A stretch of DNA of 64,000 nt from CAADGU01 sp964581605 (lineage in GTDB: Bacteria > Chloroflexota > Anaerolineae > Promineifilales > Promineifilaceae), in the NCBI GenBank assembly GCA_964581605.1, contig CAZOPF010000022.1, positions 1 to 64,000 on the forward strand, given 5' to 3'. A program made the position numbers and the translations under genes. The notes under the pieces were generated by a model. It saw nothing but the letters and a program-made list of their open reading frames with translations. It made no database searches and had not been told where the DNA came from. How positions within the stretch are numbered: the stretch's first letter is position 1; every line of letters begins with the position of its first letter. This document shows, piece by piece, positions 1-7,540 of the stretch.

Positions 1-1536
1 GCCGTCCACCCACCCCATCACACCACACCTTTCCAATAACGTCACCGCCTGCTGCCAATACGTTTCCCGCACGGCCGTGTCCGCCACCACCGCCACCAGA
101 TCAAACAGGCAGGCCGCTTCGTTAAATGGGGATTGGATCTTTTGCGCCAGCCGCACCGCCTGCTGCAAAGTCACCGCCTTTTCCGCGCCAGGCTGGAAAC
201 GCGCCAGGCAGCGCAGCGCCAACAGTTCCACATTTTCCGCCTTCACGTCCCGGCTCAGTTGCAGGGCGTGGTGGGCCAGGGCTACGGCCGTCGCCCGATC
301 TCCCAACGCATCATAACACCAACTCAAATTCACCTCTGCCCACACCAGCCAGCGCTGTGAGCCGCGCCGCCGATAGCTGGCCGCGCTGGTCTGTAAATCG
401 GCCAGCGCCAGGTCGTATTGCCCGCGCTGCATGTAGACTAGAGCGCGTACCATGTAGGCGTCGGACAGCATCGCCTCATCCTGTAACTGCTGCGTTAACT
501 CCATTTGCCGCCCCAGCCAGAGCATCGTCTCGTCCAGCGCCCCACGCACGATCAGGATGTCCAGATAGATGCTGATGCTGCGCACCAGCCGCCAGTTGGC
601 GCGCAGCTTTTCGCACAGGTAGATACTGCGACGCACGGCCGTTTCCGCCTGCGCAAACTCTCCCGCCGCCCACAACGGGTTGGCCTTGTCCACATACAAC
701 GTCGCTTCGGCATATTCATCCCCCATTTGCGCGGCACAGGCAATCGCTTGCTCCATGATGGCTACCGAAGGCGGGTAAATCGCCATACTGTACAAAACGC
801 CGCTGTGGTGAAAGTGAAAATCACGCCACAAATCTAGCGGCGCATCAGCCCACGCTTCCAGGCGCGGCCGCAATGCCTCAAGCAGCGGCAATGCCTGATC
901 CTGAATCCCCCGGCGGCGCATGACAAAGGTTTCCTGGAGGATAATCAAGGCATGGGCATACAGGTAATCATCAGCGGGAAGTTGTGGCTGCCAGCGGGCC
1001 AGCCAGGCCATTTGGCGTTCGTAAATGGCCTCCCCTTCTGCGCCCCGGCCGAGGGAGATGAGTTTGTGTACGGCCGTGTGCCCGGCACGGCACAACGGGC
1101 GGGCCATCTCTGGCCGATCAACGGCGGCCGCAAAAAGCTGCTCCCATACGGCCGTCGCCTCCTCATACCGGCTCAGTTCAAAGAGCATCTCCACCACATC
1201 CGCCAGCAACCAGCCCTGCGCCGGTGACTGTCCCAACTGGCCCAAAATGTTGGCCGCCATCTGGCAGGCTGCCAGCCATTCATCCCAATAACCCCACCGT
1301 TTAGGCCAGGGATGCAGCGCCAGCACCAATTCGGCCAGCAGGGGATGGCAGGCTGGTTCATCCTGGGCCGCTTTCAGATGTTTAAGTATGGTTTGGAAAT
1401 GGGATCGGGCGCGTTCCGGCTCTTTCTGGCACTCGTGGGCAAACTGAATCAACCGGCGCAGTTGCTCCGGCAGCCGCCGCTGCCGGTATGTTACCCAGTC
1501 GTTTGTGATGAGGGGGGCTGAGACAAGATCAATCAT
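1..1536 (-). CDS. TPR-like helical repeat protein, 3' end cut by window edge
   Basis: Reading the minus strand from the ATG at 1536 gives 512 codons without a stop to base 1, so the gene continues outside the window. The product is rich in Leu, Ala and Trp and looks like stacked helix-turn-helix pairs of the TPR type, with recurring Y-x-x-A and L-A-L patterns. No signal peptide or P-loop is seen. It lies downstream, on the same strand, of an NB-ARC ATPase gene (2341-3840) but is separated from it by a DUF433/DUF5615 pair. In STAND proteins an NB-ARC module is usually followed by TPR-like repeats in the same chain, so this may be the sensor half of a split system. That link is inference. Exact repeat number and ligand are unknown. 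Confidence 0.75.
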   Translation of the reverse strand, partial: MIDLVSAPLITNDWVTYRQRRLPEQLRRLIQFAHECQKEPERARSHFQTILKHLKAAQDEPACHPLLAELVLALHPWPKRWGYWDEWLAACQMAANILGQLGQSPAQGWLLADVVEMLFELSRYEEATAVWEQLFAAAVDRPEMARPLCRAGHTAVHKLISLGRGAEGEAIYERQMAWLARWQPQLPADDYLYAHALIILQETFVMRRRGIQDQALPLLEALRPRLEAWADAPLDLWRDFHFHHSGVLYSMAIYPPSVAIMEQAIACAAQMGDEYAEATLYVDKANPLWAAGEFAQAETAVRRSIYLCEKLRANWRLVRSISIYLDILIVRGALDETMLWLGRQMELTQQLQDEAMLSDAYMVRALVYMQRGQYDLALADLQTSAASYRRRGSQRWLVWAEVNLSWCYDALGDRATAVALAHHALQLSRDVKAENVELLALRCLARFQPGAEKAVTLQQAVRLAQKIQSPFNEAACLFDLVAVVADTAVRETYWQQAVTLLERCGVMGWVDG

Positions 1537-1562
1537 AACGAAGGGGATGAGTTACTATGACC

Positions 1563-1928
1563 TCAAGTAATGGGCAAATAGATAATTTGGTCTTGAAACT
1601 CATCGGCCAAAGCAGCATGAACGATCAACAGCAACTCATCAACCATCTCCCCGATGGTCATGTGTGGGCTAACAACCAACATGCCAGGAACATGACGGCC
1701 GTTTGCCAGATGTGCTACTAAGTGCGCCGGCATGGACTTACGGTTGTTTGTCACCAGCACAAAATCATTGGTTTCGCACCAGGCTAAAATATCGGGGTCT
1801 GGTGTACCTTTGGCTGGCGCCCCAGGCAGGCCGACATGCCAGATTATCAGTTGTGGCTCACGCCGCAGTACGGCCGTGCGATAACGTGGCGTGAGGTTCT
1901 CATCTAACAAAAGACGCATATCACTCAT
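1563..1928 (-). CDS. DUF5615 PIN-like protein, putative toxin component
   Basis: The 121-residue product begins MSDMRLLLDENLTP, the acidic N-terminal signature of the DUF5615 PIN-like family. It has a further Asp pair (DPD) in the middle and a LVTNN segment where the family usually has LVT-x-D. The family is related to PIN ribonucleases and is normally encoded directly after a DUF433 partner, as here. Start and upstream stop overlap by four bases (1925-1928), which implies translational coupling. The change of the late Asp to Asn could weaken metal binding, so nuclease activity is uncertain. Toxin function is a family-level inference. Confidence 0.8.
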   Translation of the reverse strand: MSDMRLLLDENLTPRYRTAVLRREPQLIIWHVGLPGAPAKGTPDPDILAWCETNDFVLVTNNRKSMPAHLVAHLANGRHVPGMLVVSPHMTIGEMVDELLLIVHAALADEFQDQIIYLPIT

Positions 1929-2254
1929 GCGGCTACGGTTGTCTGGCGTTCAGCCTTCATTTTTTGCAGGCGTAAAACAACTGGCGGTGGATTCCGTTCT
2001 TGCACTTCTCTCGCCTCTTGGCTCGCTGCCAGCCAGTTAGCCAGATACTCTTCTATTTGCGGCCGATTTTGCAGATAGTACAGAATCGTTGCATAGATGG
2101 CTTCCAGAGAAAGAGTTGGGTAACGGGCAGCAATCGCTTCTGCACTCTGCTCACGATAGAGATATTCATAAAGAATTGACTCAAGACCAATTCGTGAACC
2201 CTTTAACCGGATATCATCAGGGGCAAGGAAGTCAAAGTATGTTTCAATTTGCAT
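1925..2254 (-). CDS. DUF433 domain protein, putative antitoxin component
   Basis: This 109-residue protein has the DUF433 pattern: an IRLKGSRIGLESILYEYL segment, then EAIAARYPTLSLEAIYATI, a small winged-helix-like fold. Its C-terminus is basic and extended. It overlaps the following DUF5615 gene by ATGA. A GGAGAGG ribosome-binding site lies about ten bases before the ATG at 2254, and a TATAAT box lies further upstream. DUF433/DUF5615 pairs are regarded as toxin-antitoxin-like modules, and a second pair occurs at 40676-41238. Here the pair sits between an NB-ARC gene and a TPR-like gene. Confidence 0.8.
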   Translation of the reverse strand: MQIETYFDFLAPDDIRLKGSRIGLESILYEYLYREQSAEAIAARYPTLSLEAIYATILYYLQNRPQIEEYLANWLAASQEAREVQERNPPPVVLRLQKMKAERQTTVAA

Positions 2255-2288
2255 ATGTCCATTACCTCTCCATTTACAATTTGCGGCT

Positions 2289-2294
2289 ATTATA
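2289..2294 (-). promoter_or_regulatory. -10 box for the DUF433/DUF5615 pair
   Basis: On the minus strand this reads TATAAT preceded by TG one base away (extended -10), about 35 bases before the DUF433 start. No good -35 hexamer is seen, which fits an extended -10 promoter. The pair therefore probably has its own promoter rather than depending on the NB-ARC gene. Confidence 0.45.
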
Positions 2295-2340
2295 ACAGAT
2301 AGGCAATAACCCTGATTCCTTTCCTCACCCCCTCACCCTG

Positions 2341-3840
2341 TCACCCCATCCCACCGCCCAGGACAACGGTGCGTAAAAAGGTGACGGTGAGACGGTGCAG
2401 ACGGTACAACATTTCCTCTTGCTGGTGGCTGGTTTCTAACAAGGACACATCCATCAGTTCGTCTACGGCCGTGCCCAACACCCCCTCGTCTAAGCCCGAC
2501 AGCAGTTCCAACCCTTCCCAATTCTCCCCATCTGGCCCAATTTCCACGATGTCTATGAGCAACTGCTGTGCGGGCGGAGAAAGCAATTCCCAGGCATGGC
2601 GGTAAATAAAGATGTAGGGGTCAGACAGGTTCGCCTGTTGCAGCCAGGAGAGTGCCTGCGCAAACGGCCGTCGCGCCAGTTGCGCCGCAATCAACTTCAA
2701 AGCCAACGGCAACCCGCCCACCGCCTGATAAATGGTTGCCATCTGCGCCGGATGCAGCGATGATGGTTTGTGCCGCCGCGCCAGTTCACTTTCGACCAGC
2801 CGTTGGCTATCGGCCAGATCGAGATCAGGCACAGGCAATATGTGGACATAGGGGAAACGGCTCATGGTGTGGCGGCTGGTAAACAAAAAACGGCTGGGCT
2901 TTGCCAGTGGTTCTAATTGCGGGACGAGGGTATCCACGTCGGCCAGGGTTTCCAGATTGTCAATGATGACCAGGTGCGGGTGAGCCTTCAAAATGGGCAG
3001 CAAGCGCGTCAGCTTCACCTCTGGTGGCAGACCGGCCAGGTGCAGTTGCCCCAATTGCTCACTCAGGTGCAGGGCAATATCGGCAAAGGTTTGGGCGGCG
3101 CGGGTGGTGGGTTGCAGTCGGCCGTGTTCCACATCCAGGTCATATTGCCGGGCGCTCACCCACAGCACATCGGCCCAGTCACCCTGTTTTGCCATTTCAT
3201 AAACGGCCGCACGCGCAATCGTCGTTTTGCCAATACCACCAATACCTTCAATGCTGAAAAAGGGGAAAGCGTCTGGTGTGGTTGCCCAGGCCAGCAACCG
3301 CTTCAACAACGGTTCCACACCAAAAAGGTCAGCATAATCTGGCGGCGGCAGGTGCCGACAGAGACGGGCCGTTTTGGCACGTTCAACGGCCGTCATTTCC
3401 TGGCGGTATAATAGTTCCCATAGCATTTCGACGCCTTGCTGGTAACGGCGGTCCAGGTTACGTCGGGAGTGGGGAACGGCCGTTTCCATTTGCTTTGGCC
3501 GCAACCGTACCTGCCCAAAATGACGGTGATACAGTGCGCTCCACCCCTCCAATTTTTCATTATTCTGACTAAATTCCTGCACCAGCGCCGCCGCGGCGGC
3601 CGTGCGCGTGGACAGCAGCACAGATGACGGCAGCCCTTCCGCCTGCCGCTGCCGGTTTAGCTGCTGCCATACTATCTCCCGCCACAAATCGTACAACTGA
3701 ATTTTCAAAGCCGTTGGCGAAAGCCCGCGCAACGAGGGCCAGGCCACAAAAGATTGCCAGATGGCCGGTACCGGCTCGTCTTTTTCCCAGGCCTCCAATG
3801 TCTGTTTGAGCAACGCCAATGTAATGGCTTCCACGTCCAT
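2341..3840 (-). CDS. NB-ARC (STAND) NTPase
   Basis: The 499-residue product has an N-terminal region of about 190 residues of unknown fold, then an NB-ARC ATPase. The P-loop GIGGIGKTT is near residue 200, the Walker B-like LVIIDN near 292, an FTSR sensor motif follows, and GGLPLAL is near 377. The chain ends with a short winged-helix-like segment at YRLHRLTVTFL, without its own TPR array. I chose the ATG at 3840 rather than the first in-frame start at 3936 because GGAGAG sits just upstream and the added N-terminus looks non-coding. STAND NTPases act as ligand-gated switches in regulation or defence. The specific role here is unknown. Confidence 0.85.
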   Translation of the reverse strand: MDVEAITLALLKQTLEAWEKDEPVPAIWQSFVAWPSLRGLSPTALKIQLYDLWREIVWQQLNRQRQAEGLPSSVLLSTRTAAAAALVQEFSQNNEKLEGWSALYHRHFGQVRLRPKQMETAVPHSRRNLDRRYQQGVEMLWELLYRQEMTAVERAKTARLCRHLPPPDYADLFGVEPLLKRLLAWATTPDAFPFFSIEGIGGIGKTTIARAAVYEMAKQGDWADVLWVSARQYDLDVEHGRLQPTTRAAQTFADIALHLSEQLGQLHLAGLPPEVKLTRLLPILKAHPHLVIIDNLETLADVDTLVPQLEPLAKPSRFLFTSRHTMSRFPYVHILPVPDLDLADSQRLVESELARRHKPSSLHPAQMATIYQAVGGLPLALKLIAAQLARRPFAQALSWLQQANLSDPYIFIYRHAWELLSPPAQQLLIDIVEIGPDGENWEGLELLSGLDEGVLGTAVDELMDVSLLETSHQQEEMLYRLHRLTVTFLRTVVLGGGMG

Positions 3841-3952
3841 ACTTCTCTCCCCAACTTCCACACCGTTGACTGGTGACGGATGAGTGATGACCAACAACAG
3901 GTGACGGCCGTAACCGTATGACGGGTTACGGTTCATTACAGTTTACACTCCC

Positions 3953-5407
3953 CTACTCTCGTGAAATGACCCCCGCCTTCTCCAATGGGTGCATCCCGTG
4001 TTGTTTCAAAGCCGGCGCGTCATCGCCCGGCAGCATCTTGCCAGGGTTGGCAATTTCCAGCGGGTCAAACTGGCGGCGAATAGCCACCATCACGTCCAGG
4101 TCATCTTCACTAAATTGGTAGGGCATGTATTCACGCTTTTCCATCCCTACCCCATGCTCCCCGGTGATCGAACCGCCCAATTCAATACACTTGCGTAAAA
4201 TTTTGCCTGCACACTCCTCCGCTAACTCAAGCTGGCCAGGGACACGACCGTCATACAAAATCAACGGGTGCAAATTGCCATCCCCAGCGTGGAAGACATT
4301 AGCAATACCCAGTCTATACTCCCGGCTCAGGTTGTGAATGAAAGCCAACGCCTCCCCCAAATGACTGCGCGGCACCACCCCATCCTGCACCACATAGTCA
4401 GGACTCAACCGCCCCACGGCCGAAAACGCCCCCTTGCGCCCTTTCCAGATAGCCACCCGTTCAGCCTCGCTATTGGCTACGCGAATTTCATACGCACCAG
4501 AGGCTTCAATCAACGGCCGTAAGGCCACAAACTCCTGCTCCACCTGCGCCGTTTCCCCTTCCAGTTCCACAATCAGCAGCGCCTCGGCATCCGGCGGGTA
4601 CCCGGCGTGTACGGCCGCTTCCGCCGCCTTGATTGCCAGCCGATCCATGATCTCCATCGCCCCTGGCAGCAGCCCGGAAGCCACCACCTGCGCCACCGCT
4701 TCCCCGGCCGTCTGCACATCGTGGTAAGCGGCCAGCACCGTGCGATACAGTTCCGGCTTGGGCAGCAGCCGCACGGTGATTTCCAGCGCAATGCCAAACA
4801 GCCCTTCCGACCCCACAAACAGGCCAATCCAGTCCGGGCCAACGCCTACCCCCTCCGCGCTCTCGCTGCCAAATTCCACCACCTCACCATCGGCCAGCAC
4901 CGCCTTGAGGCGCAAAATGTGGTTGCTGGTCATGCCATATTTCAGGCAATGCGCCCCGCCAGAGTTGAAAGCAATGTTGCCACCGATGGTGCAAATAGAT
5001 TGGCTGGAGGGGTCAGGCGCGTAATACAAACCATGCGCGGCGACGGCCTGAGAGATGTGTAAATTAACCACACCGGGCTGGACAACGGCCGTGCGCCCCG
5101 CCACATCCACCCGTAAAATCCGGTTCAGCCTGTTCAGCCCAATGACAATGCCCTCGGCCACCGGCAGCGAACCGCCGGAGAGGCTGGTGCCGCTGCCCCG
5201 CGCCACAAAGGGGGTGCCAAACGCATGGCACAGCCGCACCGTCTCCACCACCTCTGTTTCCGTTTCCGGCAGCACCACCGCCAGCGCCTGCCGCCGAAAA
5301 CCGGTCAGCGCGTCCGACTCATACGCCACCTTCGCCGCGCCGCCAGTCAGCAGCCGTTCCGCCGGGTATAACTTTGCCAATGCCTGCAAAAAGTTGCTCT
5401 CGTTCAT
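3953..5407 (-). CDS. glcD: FAD-linked oxidase, GlcD-type (glycolate/D-lactate dehydrogenase family)
   Basis: The 484-residue protein has the FAD-binding PCMH fold with RGSGTSLSGG near residue 69, and the C-terminal FAD-oxidase domain ending in the diagnostic GEHGVG near 416. Length matches GlcD and FAD-dependent D-lactate dehydrogenases. Such enzymes oxidise 2-hydroxy acids and pass electrons to Fe-S partner proteins at the membrane. The divergently transcribed neighbour at 5533 is a CCG-domain protein of the kind that partners these flavoproteins. No glcE or classical glcF lies nearby. The substrate (glycolate, D-lactate or 2-hydroxyglutarate) cannot be told from the sequence. Confidence 0.9.
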   Translation of the reverse strand: MNESNFLQALAKLYPAERLLTGGAAKVAYESDALTGFRRQALAVVLPETETEVVETVRLCHAFGTPFVARGSGTSLSGGSLPVAEGIVIGLNRLNRILRVDVAGRTAVVQPGVVNLHISQAVAAHGLYYAPDPSSQSICTIGGNIAFNSGGAHCLKYGMTSNHILRLKAVLADGEVVEFGSESAEGVGVGPDWIGLFVGSEGLFGIALEITVRLLPKPELYRTVLAAYHDVQTAGEAVAQVVASGLLPGAMEIMDRLAIKAAEAAVHAGYPPDAEALLIVELEGETAQVEQEFVALRPLIEASGAYEIRVANSEAERVAIWKGRKGAFSAVGRLSPDYVVQDGVVPRSHLGEALAFIHNLSREYRLGIANVFHAGDGNLHPLILYDGRVPGQLELAEECAGKILRKCIELGGSITGEHGVGMEKREYMPYQFSEDDLDVMVAIRRQFDPLEIANPGKMLPGDDAPALKQHGMHPLEKAGVISRE

Positions 5408-5462
5408 TTGTTTGCCCCTTCTACCGCTCGCCAGTATACTGCTCTGATTATACTCATAAACC

Positions 5463-5532
5463 GTGAGGCGTAATCCGTGACCCGTAATCGGTTTATGGAT
5501 CAGCCATCACGGATGACGCATCACGAATCATT
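5463..5532. repeat. period-7 degenerate repeat array
   Basis: Ten consecutive 7-base units can be laid out (GTGAGGC, GTAATCC, GTGACCC, GTAATCG and so on, then CATCACG, GATGACG, CATCACG). The first half reads GTG-x and the second half its complement CAC, so the array can fold back on itself. It fills the divergent glcD/lutA-like intergenic space and ends directly at the ATG at 5533. Confidence 0.7.
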
Positions 5533-6264
5533 ATGAAAAAAGTAGCCCTTTGTGTTACCTGCATTGTAGATCAGACCATGCCCGAAGTGGGCGTGGCAAC
5601 GGTAAAGCTGCTGCGCCGCGCCGGGTATGAGGTGGAATTTCCGGCGGCGCAGACGTGCTGCGGACAGCCTTTTTTTAACAGCGGCTTTGTGCCCCAGGCG
5701 CGTGACCTGGCCAAACGGGCGATAGAAATTTTTGAGCCATATGAGGCCGTGGTGCTGCCCAGCGGCTCTTGCACCACGATGATGCGCCTGGAATATGCCC
5801 ATTTGCTGGCGGATGATGAAGGGTGGCACGGCCGTGCCCAATCCCTGGCCGCCAAAACTTTTGAACTGGGTGAATTTCTGGTGCAACAGGCAGGCTGGCT
5901 GCCCACCCCCACAGATTCCGCCCCCAGCGTCACCTATCACGATTCCTGCCACATGTGCCGGTTGTTGGGGTTGGGGGACGATTCGCGGCAGTTGCTCACG
6001 GCCGTGGGCTGCACCCTGCACGAAATGGCCGAAGCCGACCGCTGTTGTGGTTTTGGCGGCCTCTTTTCGCTGCGGATGCCGGAAGTGAGTAATGCGATGA
6101 CGGCCGTGAAGCTAGACAATGCCGCCCAAACCAACGCCGACATCCTGGTGACGGCCGACCCCGGCTGCCTGATGCAAATGCGCGGCCTGGCAAACAAAGG
6201 CCAGCGCATCGAACATCTGGCAACCGTTTTATCAGCCGCCATAGAAAACATTCCTGATTCCTAA
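5533..6264 (+). CDS. LutA/YkgE-like CCG-domain (Fe-S)-binding protein
   Basis: The 243-residue product carries two cysteine-rich CCG domains, with CCGQPFFNSG near residue 42 and CCGFGG near 174, plus the intervening C-x-T and HDSCHMCR motifs. Length and motifs match LutA/YkgE of L-lactate utilisation and the C-terminal half of GlcF. CCG domains bind Fe-S clusters or act as thiol electron relays for flavin oxidases. The gene diverges from a GlcD-type flavoprotein, which suggests a functional pair. Typical LutB and LutC neighbours are absent. An MFS gene follows after 14 bases, probably in the same transcript. Confidence 0.8.
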   Translation: MKKVALCVTCIVDQTMPEVGVATVKLLRRAGYEVEFPAAQTCCGQPFFNSGFVPQARDLAKRAIEIFEPYEAVVLPSGSCTTMMRLEYAHLLADDEGWHGRAQSLAAKTFELGEFLVQQAGWLPTPTDSAPSVTYHDSCHMCRLLGLGDDSRQLLTAVGCTLHEMAEADRCCGFGGLFSLRMPEVSNAMTAVKLDNAAQTNADILVTADPGCLMQMRGLANKGQRIEHLATVLSAAIENIPDS

Positions 6265-6278
6265 TTCCCCAACACACC

Positions 6279-7451
6279 ATGGCCATTACCGAAACCCCCT
6301 TCATCCAGGCACGGCCGTACCAGGCCGTCAGCATCACCCATTTTTGCATTGACGTGCTAAACAGCAGCCGTAATCTGCTCATCGCCCTACTCGCCATTTC
6401 GTTGGGGCTGACGAACGCGCAGGTGGGCATTACCCTGCTGCTATACAACGTGGGGGCGTCACTGTCGCAGCCATTGTTTGGCTGGCTGGCCGACCGCATA
6501 GGCCCGCGCTGGCTGGTGGTGGGCGGCACGGGTTGGATGACCTTCTTTTTTACATTTGCTTCGCTGGCTGGAGACTGGGTTGCCCTGGCTGCCTTAACCA
6601 TTGCCGGTATTGGCTCCGGCATGTTTCACCCCGCCGGGACGATGGTTGCCAGCCTGACCAGCCACACCGCCCGCAGCCGGGCCACGGCCGTTTTCTTTTT
6701 TACCGGGCAAATGGGGCTGTTTATGGGGCCAATTGTGGCCGGGCTGGCGTTGGATTGGCACGGCCGTACCGGATACGTCCTCATCCCCCTCACCACCCTT
6801 TTTGCCTTTGCCTATGGCTGGCTGTGGCTGACCAATGACGCCGCCGGGCTAAACGCCGAAAAGGCGCAGCGTGCTCAGGCCAGGGCCAGCCACGTCAGCC
6901 AGCGCCACGATCTGGTGCGGCGCGGCATTCCCCTGACCGTCATCATCCTCACCAGCAGCACCGTCAGCATTGCCGCCATCACCTTTGCCCCCAAACTGTT
7001 TACCGAGGCCGGTTATGCGCAAACGCATGTGGGCATATTGTCCGGCATGTTGATGTTGGGATCGGCGCTGGGCGGCATAGTGGGTGGCACACTGGGCGAC
7101 CGGATTGCCGGGAAATGGGTGATTGTGGCCGGGATGTTGGGCCTGATCCTGCCGATTTATTTGTACATTCCGGCCGCCGGATTGGTACAGCCGGTGCTGC
7201 TGCTGCTCGCCGGTTTTTTTGCTGGGATGCCGCACACCATTCTGGTGCTGAATGTGCAATCCCTGTTTCCAGGGCGGCGGGCGTTGGCCTCTGGGCTGGC
7301 ACTGGGGCTGATGTTTGCCGGGGGGGCCCTGGGCAGTTATTTCCTGGGGCTGCTGGCCGATCAGATTGGGCTGGCGACGGCGCTGCAATACACGGCCGTC
7401 CTGCCCCTCGTTGCCGCATTGACCGCGCTGGTGTTACCGGCACGGCCGTGA
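6279..7451 (+). CDS. MFS transporter, fosmidomycin-resistance (Fsr)-like
   Basis: The 390-residue protein shows about twelve hydrophobic segments, an MFS A-like loop GWLADRIGPRW after the second helix, and GSGMFHPAGT, which resembles the conserved GxGxxHP of Fsr-type exporters. It follows the LutA-like gene by 14 bases on the same strand, so it may export or import an organic acid in that context. Drug efflux is the annotation by family, and substrate specificity is not inferable. The TGA stop lies inside a period-7 repeat array. Confidence 0.8.
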   Translation: MAITETPFIQARPYQAVSITHFCIDVLNSSRNLLIALLAISLGLTNAQVGITLLLYNVGASLSQPLFGWLADRIGPRWLVVGGTGWMTFFFTFASLAGDWVALAALTIAGIGSGMFHPAGTMVASLTSHTARSRATAVFFFTGQMGLFMGPIVAGLALDWHGRTGYVLIPLTTLFAFAYGWLWLTNDAAGLNAEKAQRAQARASHVSQRHDLVRRGIPLTVIILTSSTVSIAAITFAPKLFTEAGYAQTHVGILSGMLMLGSALGGIVGGTLGDRIAGKWVIVAGMLGLILPIYLYIPAAGLVQPVLLLLAGFFAGMPHTILVLNVQSLFPGRRALASGLALGLMFAGGALGSYFLGLLADQIGLATALQYTAVLPLVAALTALVLPARP

Positions 7452-7482
7452 CCCGTAAACTGTGATGCGTCATCCGTGAAAC
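7448..7482. repeat. period-7 repeat array at 3' end of the MFS gene
   Basis: Five 7-base units (GTGACCC, GTAAACT, GTGATGC, GTCATCC, GTGAAAC) run through the gene end. The stop codon of the MFS gene is part of the first unit, so the array forms the exact gene boundary. Confidence 0.65.
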
Positions 7483-7540
7483 AGAATATGGCGGGCGGCA
7501 GCCGTTTTTCTTTTACGCTACCGGCACTTTAAGATGGTGA

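Noticed and set aside
77..837. Short plus-strand frames at the left end
   Set aside because: The minus strand has one uninterrupted frame over all 1536 bases with TPR-like composition.
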